A stretch of DNA of 64,000 nt from Leptobrachium leishanense (taxonomy: Eukaryota; Chordata; Amphibia; Anura; Megophryidae), in contig CM019068.1 in NCBI GenBank assembly GCA_009667805.1, forward strand, positions 9,302,182-9,366,181. Direction: 5' to 3'. Positions within the stretch are counted from its first letter, which is position 1. Each line of letters begins with the position of its first letter. The notes beneath the pieces were generated by a model. It was not told where the DNA came from and searched no databases. It saw nothing but the letters and a program-made list of their open reading frames with translations. The position numbers and the translations under genes are program-made. Shown here piece after piece: positions 43,421 through 54,016 of this stretch.

Positions 43421-44558
43421 AAGGCTAGGGTCAGACGAACACAGTGCGAACGCGTGTGCAGCCGCACTTTATCACGGCCGTAGTAGCAGCAAATGACGGC
43501 CAATGACGGGCAATATACAAAGTACGGCCGCACAAAAGTGCGGCCGCGCAACGCAAGCGACAAACAAATGCATTTTTTTAGAGAACGTGATACCCTAGTA
43601 CTGACGTACAGAGTGCGCTGCGTCCGCTAGTGGCATGTGTGCGTGATTAGGAGACGTTAGACGCTGCTAATGTCCGGACGCAAATGCGCATCGTATGACC
43701 GCTTGTCACGTCTCGGCCTTGCCCCCTGGTGATGAAGGGTCTTCATGTTTGTTTTTCCCCTATGGTGTGTCTGGCTGTGCTGTTTAGTGCTGATCTGGGG
43801 CTCTGTTGTGATCTCCTGGTCTGGGGTCACATGGCCCAATCACACAGACCCACTCCCTATATATTCCCAGCAGCACAGAGCCTCATTGACTGTTTGTGGA
43901 GTTTGATGGTGGTTCTGTCTGGTTCGTGTTTCCTGAGTTGCTGCAAAGCATTCCTGTTCAAGTGTTTTCTGGTTCTGACCTCGGCTTTATTTTTGACAAT
44001 CCCTTCTACTCCCCCCTGGTACCGTATATTTCTGATCTGTTGCCAACCTCTGCCTGATTGACAATTCTTGTATGTTTCATGTTTTATGTACCTTGTCTGT
44101 CTTAGTTTAGTATATTATTCAGAGGCCGCTTATAAGGACCTCTTTTAGTATAGTCTGTTTTGTTTACTGTCCTGCAGCCTGCTCACTTCATGGAATGTCA
44201 AGTGTATCTTTGTGTTTCTCCGACTGCCCTGCAGCCTGCTCAATTCACGGATTGGCAGGCGTATCATTGTGTTTCTGAGTGTCCTAAGTTGTCTGTCGGT
44301 CTTGAAGCCTTCGGAGCTTAGTGGCAATTCTGTTGTTTTTTGGTGCTCCTTGGTTTTGGAGAAATCCGTCTGTCCTTGTGTCCAGTCAGTTACTCACCTG
44401 CCTTAAGGGCTTCATCTCCTGTTCCAAGCCACCACGATGGCCCAAGCAGGGGCTAACCGTTACACCGCTATCGCGTATTCCGTGAAAAAATACCTCCATT
44501 CATTCTAACGCACTTTTTTACGGACAACATGAAAAATGCGTTAGTCTGATCCTAGCCT
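43421..44558. mobile_element. GGCTAGGGTC MITE, copy 5, split by a solo LTR
   Basis: It begins AAGGCTAGGGTCAGACGAAC and ends AGTCTGATCCTAGCCT. It has the same order as copy 4 and the same junction phase in the 21-bp unit (TGATT on the left, CAGACGAC on the right). The solo LTR at 43704-44464 interrupts it, with CCGCT duplicated. Confidence 0.85.
43704..44464 (+). mobile_element. solo LTR, 761 bp
   Basis: It begins TGTCACGTCTCGG and ends CTAACCGTTACA, so the ends are TG and CA within short inverted repeats. CCGCT is duplicated at 43699-43703 and 44465-44469. A TATA-like CCTATATATTCC at 43855-43866 on the plus strand suggests this orientation. There is no internal retroelement sequence, so it is a solo LTR left by recombination. 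The size and 5-bp duplication fit a Ty3-type or related LTR element; the family cannot be fixed. Confidence 0.85.
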
Positions 44559-44755
44559 CAGACGACTGTGACTGTGATTCAGGTGACTGTGACTGTGATT
44601 CAGACGACTGTGATTGTGATTCAGGCGACTGTGATTGTGATTCAGATGACTGTGACTGCGATTCAGGTGACTGTGACTGCGATTCAGACGACTGTGACTG
44701 TGATTCAGGCAACTGTGACTGTGATTCAGGCGACTGTGATTCAGGTGATTGTGAC
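44559..44755 (+). repeat. 21-bp minisatellite, block 3
   Basis: About nine units with the same consensus as blocks 1 and 2, ending in a partial unit GTGATTGTGAC at the start of a hAT fragment. Confidence 0.93.
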
Positions 44756-45205
44756 TAGGGAGGAGCTGTTCGGGTTCGGACGGTTCGGAGTTCGACTCGA
44801 ACTTTGGCAGTTCGAAAGTTCGTGAATTTCGAACTTTTTCGGTGTGTTCGGTTCGAGTTCGAAAAAAAAAGAAATTTTGAAAAAAGTATAGAAAATGCTT
44901 AAAAAAATACTAAAACATCTAGAAATAAAGAGACTCTTTACTGCAGAATATTATAAGCAACGGTTTATTAGATATTGAATTAAAAACTAATGTGTACGTG
45001 GAAAGATTATCAACTCTAAATGACCTCTGTTCACAAACGGGCATAACACCAGGTGTTTTTAGTCTGGTAATCAATTTGATACATTGCACACCATACTGAG
45101 GGTGGGGTGGTGTCTGCTTCTGATTGAGATTTGAGAATTAATTTCCCTAAAACATCCTAATATGCTGAATTTAACTGGTGTTTGAAAAAAATTCAAAATA
45201 ACATC
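44756..45205 (+). mobile_element. non-autonomous hAT fragment, left end only
   Basis: It begins TAGGGAGGAGCTGTTCGG and then TTCGG-rich sequence. It matches, inverted, the right 450 bp of the element at 33576-35693, including the complement of the CTGCAGTAAAGAGTCTC core near 44925. No right terminus is found, and a GGCTAGGG MITE starts at 45206. The element is truncated or its remainder is unrecognisable. Confidence 0.72.
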
Positions 45206-45661
45206 TAAGGCTCGGGTCAGATAAGCGCATTTTGTACGGACTGTGCGTCCGTGCACTACGGACGTACTTACTGACTGACAACAAGGTAGTGGCCAAACAG
45301 TCGGTTTTTTTCACTGACGTATTTTTTGACTGATGTAGCAGGGAAAATAAATTAAAATGAAAAAACATTCTGTCCGTCAAAAATGCTGGACGTATAAATG
45401 CAGTCCATCTGACCTCGTTTCATCACTCACATACAAAGCTACATGGACGTTGCTGACGTGGCGCACTCCGCACGTCCGTTCTAGCAGTATTACGTTCTTG
45501 CCTAACCTGCGTCCGTTTGCTGCATCCGCCATGCGTCCGCACTTCCGTGCGGACGTACTTCGTGTGTGGGGCTCCATTGGTCAGAATGCTATGCTGCCAC
45601 GGACGTACAAATGTGCGGCAACACGGACGTGATAACTGCGCTCGTCTGACCCCAGCCTTAA
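45206..45661. mobile_element. GGCTAGGGTC MITE, copy 6, diverged
   Basis: It begins TAAGGCTCGGGTCAGATAAG and ends CTCGTCTGACCCCAGCCTTA. The interior has CGTCCGT/ACGGACG palindromic words and is more diverged from the other copies. Confidence 0.78.
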
Positions 45662-45685
45662 GCAATGTTATTTTTCACCTCAGGA

Positions 45686-46864
45686 TTAACCCTTTCACTG
45701 CTGAGGCTTTGCCTTTTCCCGCCTCTGTGCTGAGGTCATTTTTACAGATTTTGCTCATCATGTTTAAACGTGTTTTGAAGGCTTATTTTAGTATATGACC
45801 CAGACATATTATATATCGTTCTTTCCGTCAGACTCGGCAGATTCATAATATGTCATTATTATAAGTATATGTCATGACCTGTCTGTTTATTATAAAAAAA
45901 AAATGCAATAAAATATGGATTTTCAATCATTTACAACGTGTAAACTGTTTTTTTTTCACATTTTAACATGCGAGCAATTGCGGTTATATTTTGTATGGGG
46001 TGCGCTTGTTAAAAAAATTAGAGATGGGGTCTCGTTACATTTTTTTTGGGGAAAATTACACGATTTTTAACAAACGCACCGCATACAAAAATCATTAGTG
46101 CAGCATCATTGTTCACATTATAATTGAAATGGGAACAATATTGCTGCATTAACGAACCAAAAAAAGAAAAAAAAACTTGTTTATTTTTTTTTTATAATTT
46201 TTTTTTAAATACTTTTTTTTTTTTAAAAAACTTTTTTCATACTCCTGTTTGGTATTGTTGGAACGGCCATGCTCTGGCCGATCCAACAATCCCAAACATT
46301 AACCCGTAACTGCCACGGATCGGGAGATAGGGGGTTCATTGGAACCCCCTATCTCCACCATTGGTGGCAGTTAGGGGTTAACTCTAGGACTGGCGTCATC
46401 GTGCTATGCACGATGACGCCAGTCCTCAGGGGGCATTCCCGGAAGCTTGGCCAACATCCAAGATGTCGGCCAGCTCCGGGAAAGGATCACGAACCGGCGC
46501 TTTTCGGCGCCGATTCGTGATCGGGCCCCCATGGGGTTAATGCCAGGTACCATTTGGAAGGGCAGGCTGTGCCCTTCCAAACGGTGCCTGGGTTAACCCC
46601 CTGCACGCCGCCGATCGGGAGGGAGAGAGGTCCGAAGGACCTCCCCTCCCTCCCTTTCAGGCGCCTCCTCGGCACATGCGGGGGGAGCCCGAATTAGGTG
46701 TCATCGCGCCCCCGCGATGACACCTAATTACTCCGGCGGCGGTTCCGGGTGCTGGGCTGACATCGAGGATTTCAGCCCGCACCGGGGGGGCCAGTGATCG
46801 GCCGGAACCCGGCCGAACGCTGGCCCCAAAGGGAGGACGCGCTCAGCGCGTCCTCCGCAAGGAA
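45686..46864 (-). mobile_element. TTAA hairpin-string element, copy 3, minus orientation, one end missing
   Basis: It begins TTAACCCTTTCACTGCTGAG at 45686 and runs in the opposite order to copy 2. The hairpins lie at about 46310-46380, 46385-46424, 46447-46475, 46485-46522 and 46698-46725. It stops at GCGTCCTCCGCAAGG (46848-46862), lacking the last 20 bases or so that copy 2 has beyond this point (37037-37060). A hammerhead-bearing repeat follows directly. Confidence 0.82.
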
Positions 46865-46903
46865 CCCTGATGAAGTTGGCTTAGTACCAACGAAACGCGT
46901 TGG
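46865..46903 (+). ncRNA. hammerhead ribozyme motif, type I, weak helix I
   Basis: The core CTGATGA lies at 46867-46873. Helix II is GTTGG/CCAAC (46875-46879 with 46887-46891), GAAA lies at 46892-46895, then CGCGT and T46901 at the cleavage position. Stem III is again the self-complementary ACGCGT. Helix I has only two pairs (CC with GG), because the upstream sequence belongs to another element. Self-cleavage of this copy is doubtful. Confidence 0.62.
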
Positions 46904-47325
46904 ATATATTGTTTAATAAAACCCATTTAATTCCTATTACCCTGCCATTGTTTCACCTTTTTTCGTGAGTGGACCCTCGAATTCCCGGTGTGGAAGCTGC
47001 AGGAAATATAGAGTCCAGTGGAGGAATTCATGTATGGCGATATCCAGGGTTTCCTAGAAGTACCCGTAGGAGGGGTAACGTTACATGCGATTAACCAATT
47101 GATATCTTGTGAGTGCGATTTAGCAGGGGCATAACATGCTACACCACTGCTATAGCAGTTTAACGCTATGATTTTTCTTTTGTTTATTGCCCTTTGCAGA
47201 TCTATACACATCTTCATTCATTTTATGCACGTCCTTTGGAGGGGACGAACTTGAGATCTGCAAGGTCTTTCTCAAACATTATACCACCTTTGTTGCTTGC
47301 TATTTGGGGAAAGAGCACAGTTTTT
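46865..47325 (+). mobile_element. hammerhead-bearing (Penelope-like/retrozyme-type) fragment
   Basis: It starts with a hammerhead-type core and continues with GGATATATTGTTTAATAAAA and unique sequence up to the tandem repeats of hAT copy C. It sits between truncated ends on both sides: the TTAA element lacks its tip and copy C lacks its left terminus. No reverse transcriptase is encoded. The class is inferred only from the ribozyme. Confidence 0.5.
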
Positions 47326-47955
47326 GTTTTATGTCTTGTCACTGCCAGCAAGTATTTTGGGGGTCACTAATTTCTATAAAACATTTGGGAATTGAGGTGA
47401 TCTGTGTCTTGTGACTCACTGCCAGTACCACGCAGTATTTTGGGGTCACTAATTTTTACAAAATATCTGGGAATTTAGGTGATCTGTCTCTTGTCACACA
47501 GCCAGTGCCACACAGTATTTTGGGGGTCAAAAATTTCTACAAAATATTTGGGAATTGAGGTGATCTGTGTCTTGTCACTGCCAGCAAGTATTTTGGGGGT
47601 CACAAATTTCTACAAAATATTTGGAAATTGTTATAATCCGTGTGTTCTCACTGGCTGCCACCCATCAGGGGTCTCACTGATTTATAGGAGGTTTCTGAGA
47701 TTTGTAATCTGTGGCTTTTCACTGCCACCCATCAAGGGGTCTCACTGATTTATAGGAGGTTTCTGAGACTTGTAATCTGTGGCTTCTCACTACCACCCAC
47801 CAGGGGGTCCCACATACTTCAAGCAGATTTATGCGAATTGTAATTTGTGTCTTCTCACTGCCACCCATCAGGGGGTCACACTGATTTATAGGGGGGAATT
47901 GTAATCTGTGTCTTGTCACTGGCTGCCAGCTATCAGGGTGTCTCACTGAGTTATA
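47326..47955 (+). repeat. 81-bp-type tandem array of hAT copy C
   Basis: Seven to eight diverged units, with the same landmarks as in copy B (GTCTTGTCACTGCCAG, AGTATTTTGGGGGTCAC, GGGAATTGAGGTGATCTG). The last units are a different subtype (CCACCCATCAGGGGTCTC). Confidence 0.85.
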
Positions 47956-48037
47956 CCAGAGTTCTGTAAATCTTTAATCTTTATACCAGAGTTGAATCAC
48001 AGTTCTGTATATATTTAATATATATATATCACTCACC

Positions 48038-51000
48038 ATGTCTGAAAGAACAAAAAGGACAGGAAGACGCTCCCAGACACAGATAAGAAGGCAAGCAGCC
48101 TCTGTGTCGGGAGGCTGTGCCTCTGGTCGTGGTGGACGTGGTGCATCCTCTGCAGGGGCACGCTTGACCTTTCTAACTGGTGCTGGCCGTCTTCTTAAGG
48201 AGCAGCAACATACAGAGGATTTGGTGGATTGGCTAACCAGGCCATCCGAGTCCTCCGAGTCCTCTGCCAGCCAGGCTTGTAGTGCTTTACAGTCCACCTC
48301 AGCTGCCAAAGCATCTAATGCAGCCTCCATGTCCACAGCTACTCCTGCCGTAGCCTCGCTATCATACACGGAGGAGTCAGCTGAATTGTTTGACTACAAT
48401 GACAGTGACATGCTGCTTGAGGATGCGCAGCATGTACAGTGCTCTGATTCAATCTCTGAGGTTGAGGAAGGGAGTATAATCAACCTAGAAGAAGGGGGTG
48501 CCAGTGATGACACACAAATAACTGGCACTCATGTTGCCCCAGCAGCTGCAGCATACTGCCAAGTTGGCTCCAGTGACGAGGAGATAGGGGGTGATGATGA
48601 CAATGATGATGAGGTCACTGACTCCACCTGGGTGCCTCATCGAACAGAGGAATCAAGTGAGGAGGAGGAGGAGGCACAGCAAACACGAGGCACAACATCC
48701 TCTGACCAACCGTAGCACTAGCCAGTCCAAAGCATCAGATGTCAGAGCTGCTCAGGTGCAGAGTGCTGTTGTCTCAAAGCACACATGCAGGAACTCTGCT
48801 GTCAGTGAGTTCTTTAAGAAATGTGCAGCAGAGCGCACCGTTGCTGTGAAGGAACCGTTCCCTGCCGTCTGTCCTGGCTCTCCAGACACCCCTTCGTTGC
48901 AGTCAGCCTGGCTACTGGGAGCGCTGTCCTCAGCGCCTCGAGCAGCTTGACCTGCCTGCTTCTGTTCCTCTGCCCTGGAGCCGTTAGGAATCTCCAGAAG
49001 GCCGCCGCTCTCTGCCTTCTGAGGGTGATAGTGTATAGTGTAGCGTCGCTGAAATAAAGACACCAGGCGCGGCTGTATGCTTTAAAACAGGATCCTCTCT
49101 CTCTGAGCTCTGAGAGTTTTCTGACTTTTTAATGAACCAAACGCCACCATTTATGCTGAAGTCCAACAGTCATAATTTGCATACCCATACTAATTACATT
49201 AAGTCAGTTATTTACAATAAACATTCTTTACATTCTCTTAGCCTTCAGCTCACACAACATTTGTATATCCATTGTTCTAACATATCAGATTAAACACACA
49301 CTATCAGAGATCCCTTGAATTAAACATGCAGCTAAATAATGGGAAAAGCCCTGGTGCATAAATTACACAGCAGTAAAGCTTGTTTACTGTTTTAAACAAA
49401 AACACATTTACCTACAGGAATAGAAGTATTTTTAAAACCAAAGCTATGCCATTTTACACTAAACTAAATTAAACTAAAACCAAACGATGTAAAATATATT
49501 TAAAACCACACGATATAAATGAACATAAAGTCTCTTGGGGTTTGAAGCATGGAGCGTTACATCAGCTCCATGACAGTTGCTATTTGTAATCTATGTCAGA
49601 TGAGGCTGAAGCGTGGGAAAGATACTGGACGCTTGGGTACCACGTGCTTGAGGCGACATATGACCTCCTGCCACGCATCCCGTTGGCGCAAAACTTTGCG
49701 TAGGTCCTCCTCCTCCTCATCTGTCTCTACCCCCACTGTATGTCCTGCCATGTCATTGCCTACAACCTCCACCGACAGGGATGATGATACAGTAATGGAT
49801 GTACCAGGTCCTTCCTCACAATGTGACATCATCCCATCAGCTGAAGATTTACGCAGCCAGATTACGTTGCCGCAGCTGCTGCAGCGTAAGAAAAAATATA
49901 GTCCCAACCATCCCCAAGCACAGCGTCTAAATGCCAGCTTAGCAAAATTACTCGCATTGCAGCTGCTGCCTTTCCAGCTGGTTAACTCTGCTTCCTTCCG
50001 TGAATTCGCTGAATGTGCTGTACCACAGTGGCAGGTTCCAAAACACCATTACTTTTCACGCAAGGCCATTCCAGCACTATACCAGCATGTGAAAGACAAT
50101 GTTATCGAGTCATTAGGAAAAGCAGTCAGCATCAAGGTGCATGTGACTTTAGACACGTGGTCCAGCAAGCATGAACAGGGTCGTTACATTTCCTTCACGG
50201 CACACTGGGTAACTCTGATTGCAGCTGGGAGGGCTCCAAGACGGGGCTCTGTGCTGGAGCTTGTTCATCCACCACGCCTCCAGAAAGCTGCTTGTATGAG
50301 GTCTGTCTGCTCCACCACCACCTCTGCCTCTTCCTCCTCCTCTTCTTCCTTCTGTGTCTCTGGCAAAGTAGCAGTTAAACCGACGCCTGAAAGGGTCTAC
50401 GCAATGGCTCAAGCAAAAAGAAGCCATACTGTGCTTGGCTGGTTTGTTTAGGGGACAGGAGCCACACCGGGCCAGAAATTCTGTCAGCTCTGCAGGGGCA
50501 GGTGCAGAGATGGTTAACACCGCGCCAGCTTCAGCTGGGAATGATCGTCTGTGATAATGGCAGCAACCTTCTCTCCGCCCTACGCCTGGGTAAAATGACG
50601 CATGTACCATGCCTAGCACACATCCTAAATCTAGTGGTACAGCATTTCCTAACCAAGTACCCAGGGCTGGCAGAGCTTCTCAGCCAGGCCAGAAAAGTCT
50701 GCAGCCACTTCAGATGGTCATTCCCAGCAAGCGTTTGCCTGGCAAAAATTCAAAGAGAATTCCACCTTCCCACAAACCGTCTGATCTGTGACATACCCAC
50801 CAGGTGGAACTCGACATTAGCAATGCTGCAGCGTCTGCACAAGCAGCAGAGGGCCATCAACGAGTACCTGTGTGAGTATGGCACAAGGACAGGTTCAGGT
50901 CAACTTGTTTTTTTTCCCCCCGCAGTGGCTGATGATCAAGGATGCATGCACTGTACTGTCACCATTTGAGGAGGCAACGAGGATGGTGAGCAGGGACAGT

Positions 51001-52028
51001 GCATGCATCAGTGACATAATTCCTTTAGTGTTCCTGCTGGAGCACACTCTGCGGGGAATTATAGATGTGGCTCTAGAGGCAGAGCAGCGGGAGGAAGAGG
51101 AGGCCTTCCCTAGCTCTCAGGGCCCCAGTCTTTCCGCAGACAGCATTCCAGCGGGTCCTCCTCAGATCAGACAGGAGGAGGATGAGGAGGAGGAGGAATA
51201 TTTAAGTAGTGGGGGCATTGAAGGTGGGGATTCCTCAAGGGAGGGTTTCGTGCGCCCAGAAACACAAGGGCTAGTGCGTGGCTGGGAGGAGGAAGTGCAC
51301 GATACAGTCATCCTCATTGACCAGGAAGACTCGGAAGCTAATGCCACCTCCAACCTACGCTGCATGGGCTCCCTTATAATGCAAAGCCTGCTAAAGGACC
51401 CCAGGATTCGTGCTATCAAGGAGAGGGATCATTACTGGTTGGCAACCCTTCTTGATCCACGATACAAGGGTAAAGTTGCAGAGCTCATCCTGCCCGCACA
51501 GAGGGAGCACAGGATGAAAAAACTTGAGGACGCTCTAAAGCGACACTTGTGTAACACCTTTCCAGGCACTGGTAGGTTACCAAGTGATGACACACGTGCT
51601 TCAGAGGCTGCGGATGATCAGAGGAATAGTGGTGAAGGCCAGGGCCACTTGACTGATGCATTTTTTAAAAAAAATTTAGTCCACGATGCCCAGGGACGTC
51701 AAATGTCGGTACCCATTGCCAGCGTCTTCACCATATGGTGCAGGACTACCTAGGGGCAAGGGTAGACCTGGATACCTTTCCAGCAGATGATCCACTGGCT
51801 TACTGGGTGTTGAGATTGGATCACTGGCCAGAACTTAGCCAATATGCTATGCAGCTACTAGGTTGCCCTTCATCTAGCGTGCTTTCTGAAAGGACGTTCA
51901 GTGCCGCTGGAGGTTTTGTCACAGACAAAAGAGTGCATCTGTCCACCGACTCTGTAGACCGGCTGACATTTATAAAAATGAATCAGTCCTGGATCAGCAT
52001 CTATCAATCCCCTGATGCTGAACGGAAT
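48038..52028 (+). pseudogene. hAT transposase pseudogene, copy C, interrupted by a solo LTR
   Basis: ATG at 48038 opens MSERTKRTGRR and stays open for 225 codons (to 48715) through the acidic N-terminal region, longer than in A or B. A 2-bp loss near 48700 shifts the frame. The BED finger is cut by the LTR at 48845-49575 between RTV and AICNLC. From 49576 the frame runs through the first catalytic Asp (TLDTWSS near 50150) to 50451. A 1-2 bp change near 50437 shifts it. The second Asp (VCDNGSN) is near 50549. A further shift lies in the T/C run near 50910, and the WLATLLDPRYKGK block near 51440. An A-run shift follows near 51670, then the catalytic Glu in LSERTFSAAGG near 51890. Confidence 0.9.
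48845..49575. mobile_element. solo LTR, 731 bp, inside hAT copy C
   Basis: It begins TGTGAAGGAACCG and ends CAGCTCCATGACA. GTTGC is duplicated at 48840-48844 and 49576-49580, and the host transposase reads through once one GTTGC is removed. TG/CA ends and a 5-bp duplication define an LTR. An AATAAA lies at 49051-49056 on the plus strand, but TATA-like sites exist on both strands, so the orientation is open. There is no internal coding region. Confidence 0.9.
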
Positions 52029-52159
52029 AGATCGGGGATGTCTTCTGCATTCACAAAACCTCCAGCACTGAACTCTTTCACAATACCACAAAAGGGTTAC
52101 GGTGTGAAGGCACTTGCTGCCATGAAAGGCACAATATTTGGCTGCAATGATGCCTGTGC

Positions 52160-52806
52160 CACAACTATATCATTCTAATTTTTTGAACCGCAGGGTCCAA
52201 CCCTGCACTCTTCCACAATACTACAGAGGGGTTACTGTATGATAGTACTTGCTGGCCTGGCAGTCTGGCACCAAAAGCACAATATCTGGGTGCACTGACG
52301 TCTTGACCAGATTCATATCTTTTTAATATAGGACCACATGGTCCACCCCTGCATTCTTCCACAATACCACAGAGGGGTTACTGTATGATGATACTTGCTG
52401 GCCTGGCAGTCTGGCACCAAAAGCACAATGGGTGCACTGACGCCCATTACCAGATTCATATCTTTTTAATATAGGACCACATTGTCCACCCCTGCATTCT
52501 TCCACAATACTACAGAGGGGTTACTGTACGATGATACTTGCTGCCCTGGCAGTCTGGCACCAAAGGCACAATATCTGGGTGCACTGACGCACATTACCAG
52601 ATTCATATCTTTTTAATATAGGACCGCAAGGTCCACCCCTGCATTCTTCCACAATACCACAGAGGGGTTACTGTATGATGATACTTGCTGGCCTTGCAGT
52701 CTGGCACCAAAGGCACAATATCTGGGTGCACTGATGCCTTGACCAGATTCATATCTTTTTAATATAGGACTTCATGGTCCACCCCTGCATTCTTCCACAA
52801 TACTAC
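52160..52806 (+). repeat. 146-bp 3' tandem repeats of hAT copy C
   Basis: Four units of 143-146 bp plus a partial fifth, each with TTCCACAATACTACAGAGGG, CTGGCCTGGCAGTCTGGCAC and ATAGGACCACATGGTCCACC. The array ends abruptly at ACAATACTACA (52806), where older MITE sequence begins. Confidence 0.88.
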
Positions 52807-53215
52807 ACCGAAATAGTCCCATAGAGAATGAATGATTTGACTATAAACAGAGCAGCAAATTGCACTGAAATTCCATCGAAATGTCCTGGATTTCAATAAT
52901 TACAGAATTTCCATTGAAATTACCTGATTTTCAATGATTTCAATTCAAAACGTTTTAACAGGCGAATCCCATAGGTTTAATGTAATAAATAGAATATCTT
53001 TTAATTTTTTTAAATACCGTGTATTTTATTTTTTACAAAAGACTTTTCGCATATTTTTATTACAGTTTTTTTCTGCTATGGCACAACAAATTCCGTATCG
53101 ATTTGTTTCACTTCCGAAGCAGCCGACATGTGATTCGTATTTCGGAAATACTTTGAACTTTTGGATGAATTACGATTCATTCCAAAACAAATCACAGAGA
53201 TCCATTGCAAACCAG
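52807..53215 (+). mobile_element. old GGTTATTC-family-like MITE remnant
   Basis: It contains the family landmark AACAGGCGAATCCCATAGG near 52958 and the TCCCATAGAGAATGAATG equivalent near 52817, followed by a TTTTAATT/TACAAAAGACTTTT region. It lacks recognisable ends. Confidence 0.5.
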
Positions 53216-53755
53216 GTAATAAATAGCCATGTCTTATCAAGCCTCATTTCCCAAGGACCTGCCCCCCCCCTCCCCAGGATGGGTGTGTGTTATTATTAAT
53301 GTAGACTATGTAAATATTAATTATTTATGTAGACTAGGGTGTGTAATGGACTGGAAAAGACAGGAAAAATATATTCTGTGCAGTGTTGAAATCAGTACTA
53401 TATTGCACTTCTTTCATTTAAGCAATGGCTTGCAGAGAATCAGTTTGGTCCTTTGTGCCTCCTATAGAGGGGGCGTGGTTTTGAGTGAGGGAGGAGATGG
53501 GCTGCTCTGGCCTCAGTAACTTAAAAATGGCTCCAGCAGCCAGTAATACGTTATGTGTGCAGTAATTTAAATTTTCCCTGCCAATCCTGGCCTGAATAGG
53601 GTAACAGGTGCATAGTACAATGTGTCTATGTTTCGGTATTTGATAAACACATACAAACCGAACCGGACCAAGACATAGTAATGCTGCCCCAACCAAAACA
53701 CACCCACTTGAGTTGCAAACAATAAAAGTAAAAAAAATATAAACTATTGAAATAT
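53216..53755. other. intergenic, nothing recognised
   Basis: No gene. 53400-53700 has the look of an old repeat (GGGGGCGTGGTTTTG, TAACTTAAAAATGGCTCC) but has no second copy in the window. Confidence 0.3.
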
Positions 53756-54016
53756 TAAATATACTTACATGAATATATAAAGCAAATTGAAATATTAAAA
53801 TAAATACTTTAGATTTATAATATTAAATTTAAATGTACATCACATTAAAATAAACATTATACAATTTATACTAAGTATACTTAAATATGTTTATATTATA
53901 AATAAATTGTATAATGTTTATTTTAATGTGATATGCATTTAAATGTAATATTCTAAATTTAAAATATTTATTTTAATATTTCAATTTACTGTATATATTC
54001 ATGTAAGTATATTTAT
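53756..54016. repeat. AT-rich palindrome, arms about 113 bp
   Basis: The left arm 53756-53868 and the right arm 53903-54016 are inverted copies with about ten mismatches, around a 34-bp AT-rich spacer. Shared words include ATATACTTACATGAATATAT, AAATTGAAATATTAAAATAA and CACATTAAAATAAACATTAT. No terminal repeat of a known element family is visible. Confidence 0.88.

Larger units (their letters stand above)
47326..52806 (+). mobile_element. hAT transposon copy C, lacking both termini
   Basis: The left part begins in the 81-bp-type tandem array with no terminal repeat. The right part stops inside a 3' repeat unit at 52806. In between it follows copy B in order. A 731-bp solo LTR interrupts the BED finger region. 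It is independent of copies A and B (38 kb away) and its breaks differ. Confidence 0.9.

Noticed and set aside
41796..43483. Asp/Cys-rich and Thr/Val/Ile-rich repeat peptides
   Set aside because: Products of a 21-bp unit that stays in frame. Several frames are equally open, and they stop where shortened units occur.
43729..44406. Hydrophobic open frames of 110 and 64 codons
   Set aside because: They lie wholly inside the solo LTR, and a repeat of that type normally encodes nothing.
49549..49580. Apparent start codon for hAT copy C at 49549
   Set aside because: The ATG and first ten codons lie in the solo LTR. The family start is at 48038.
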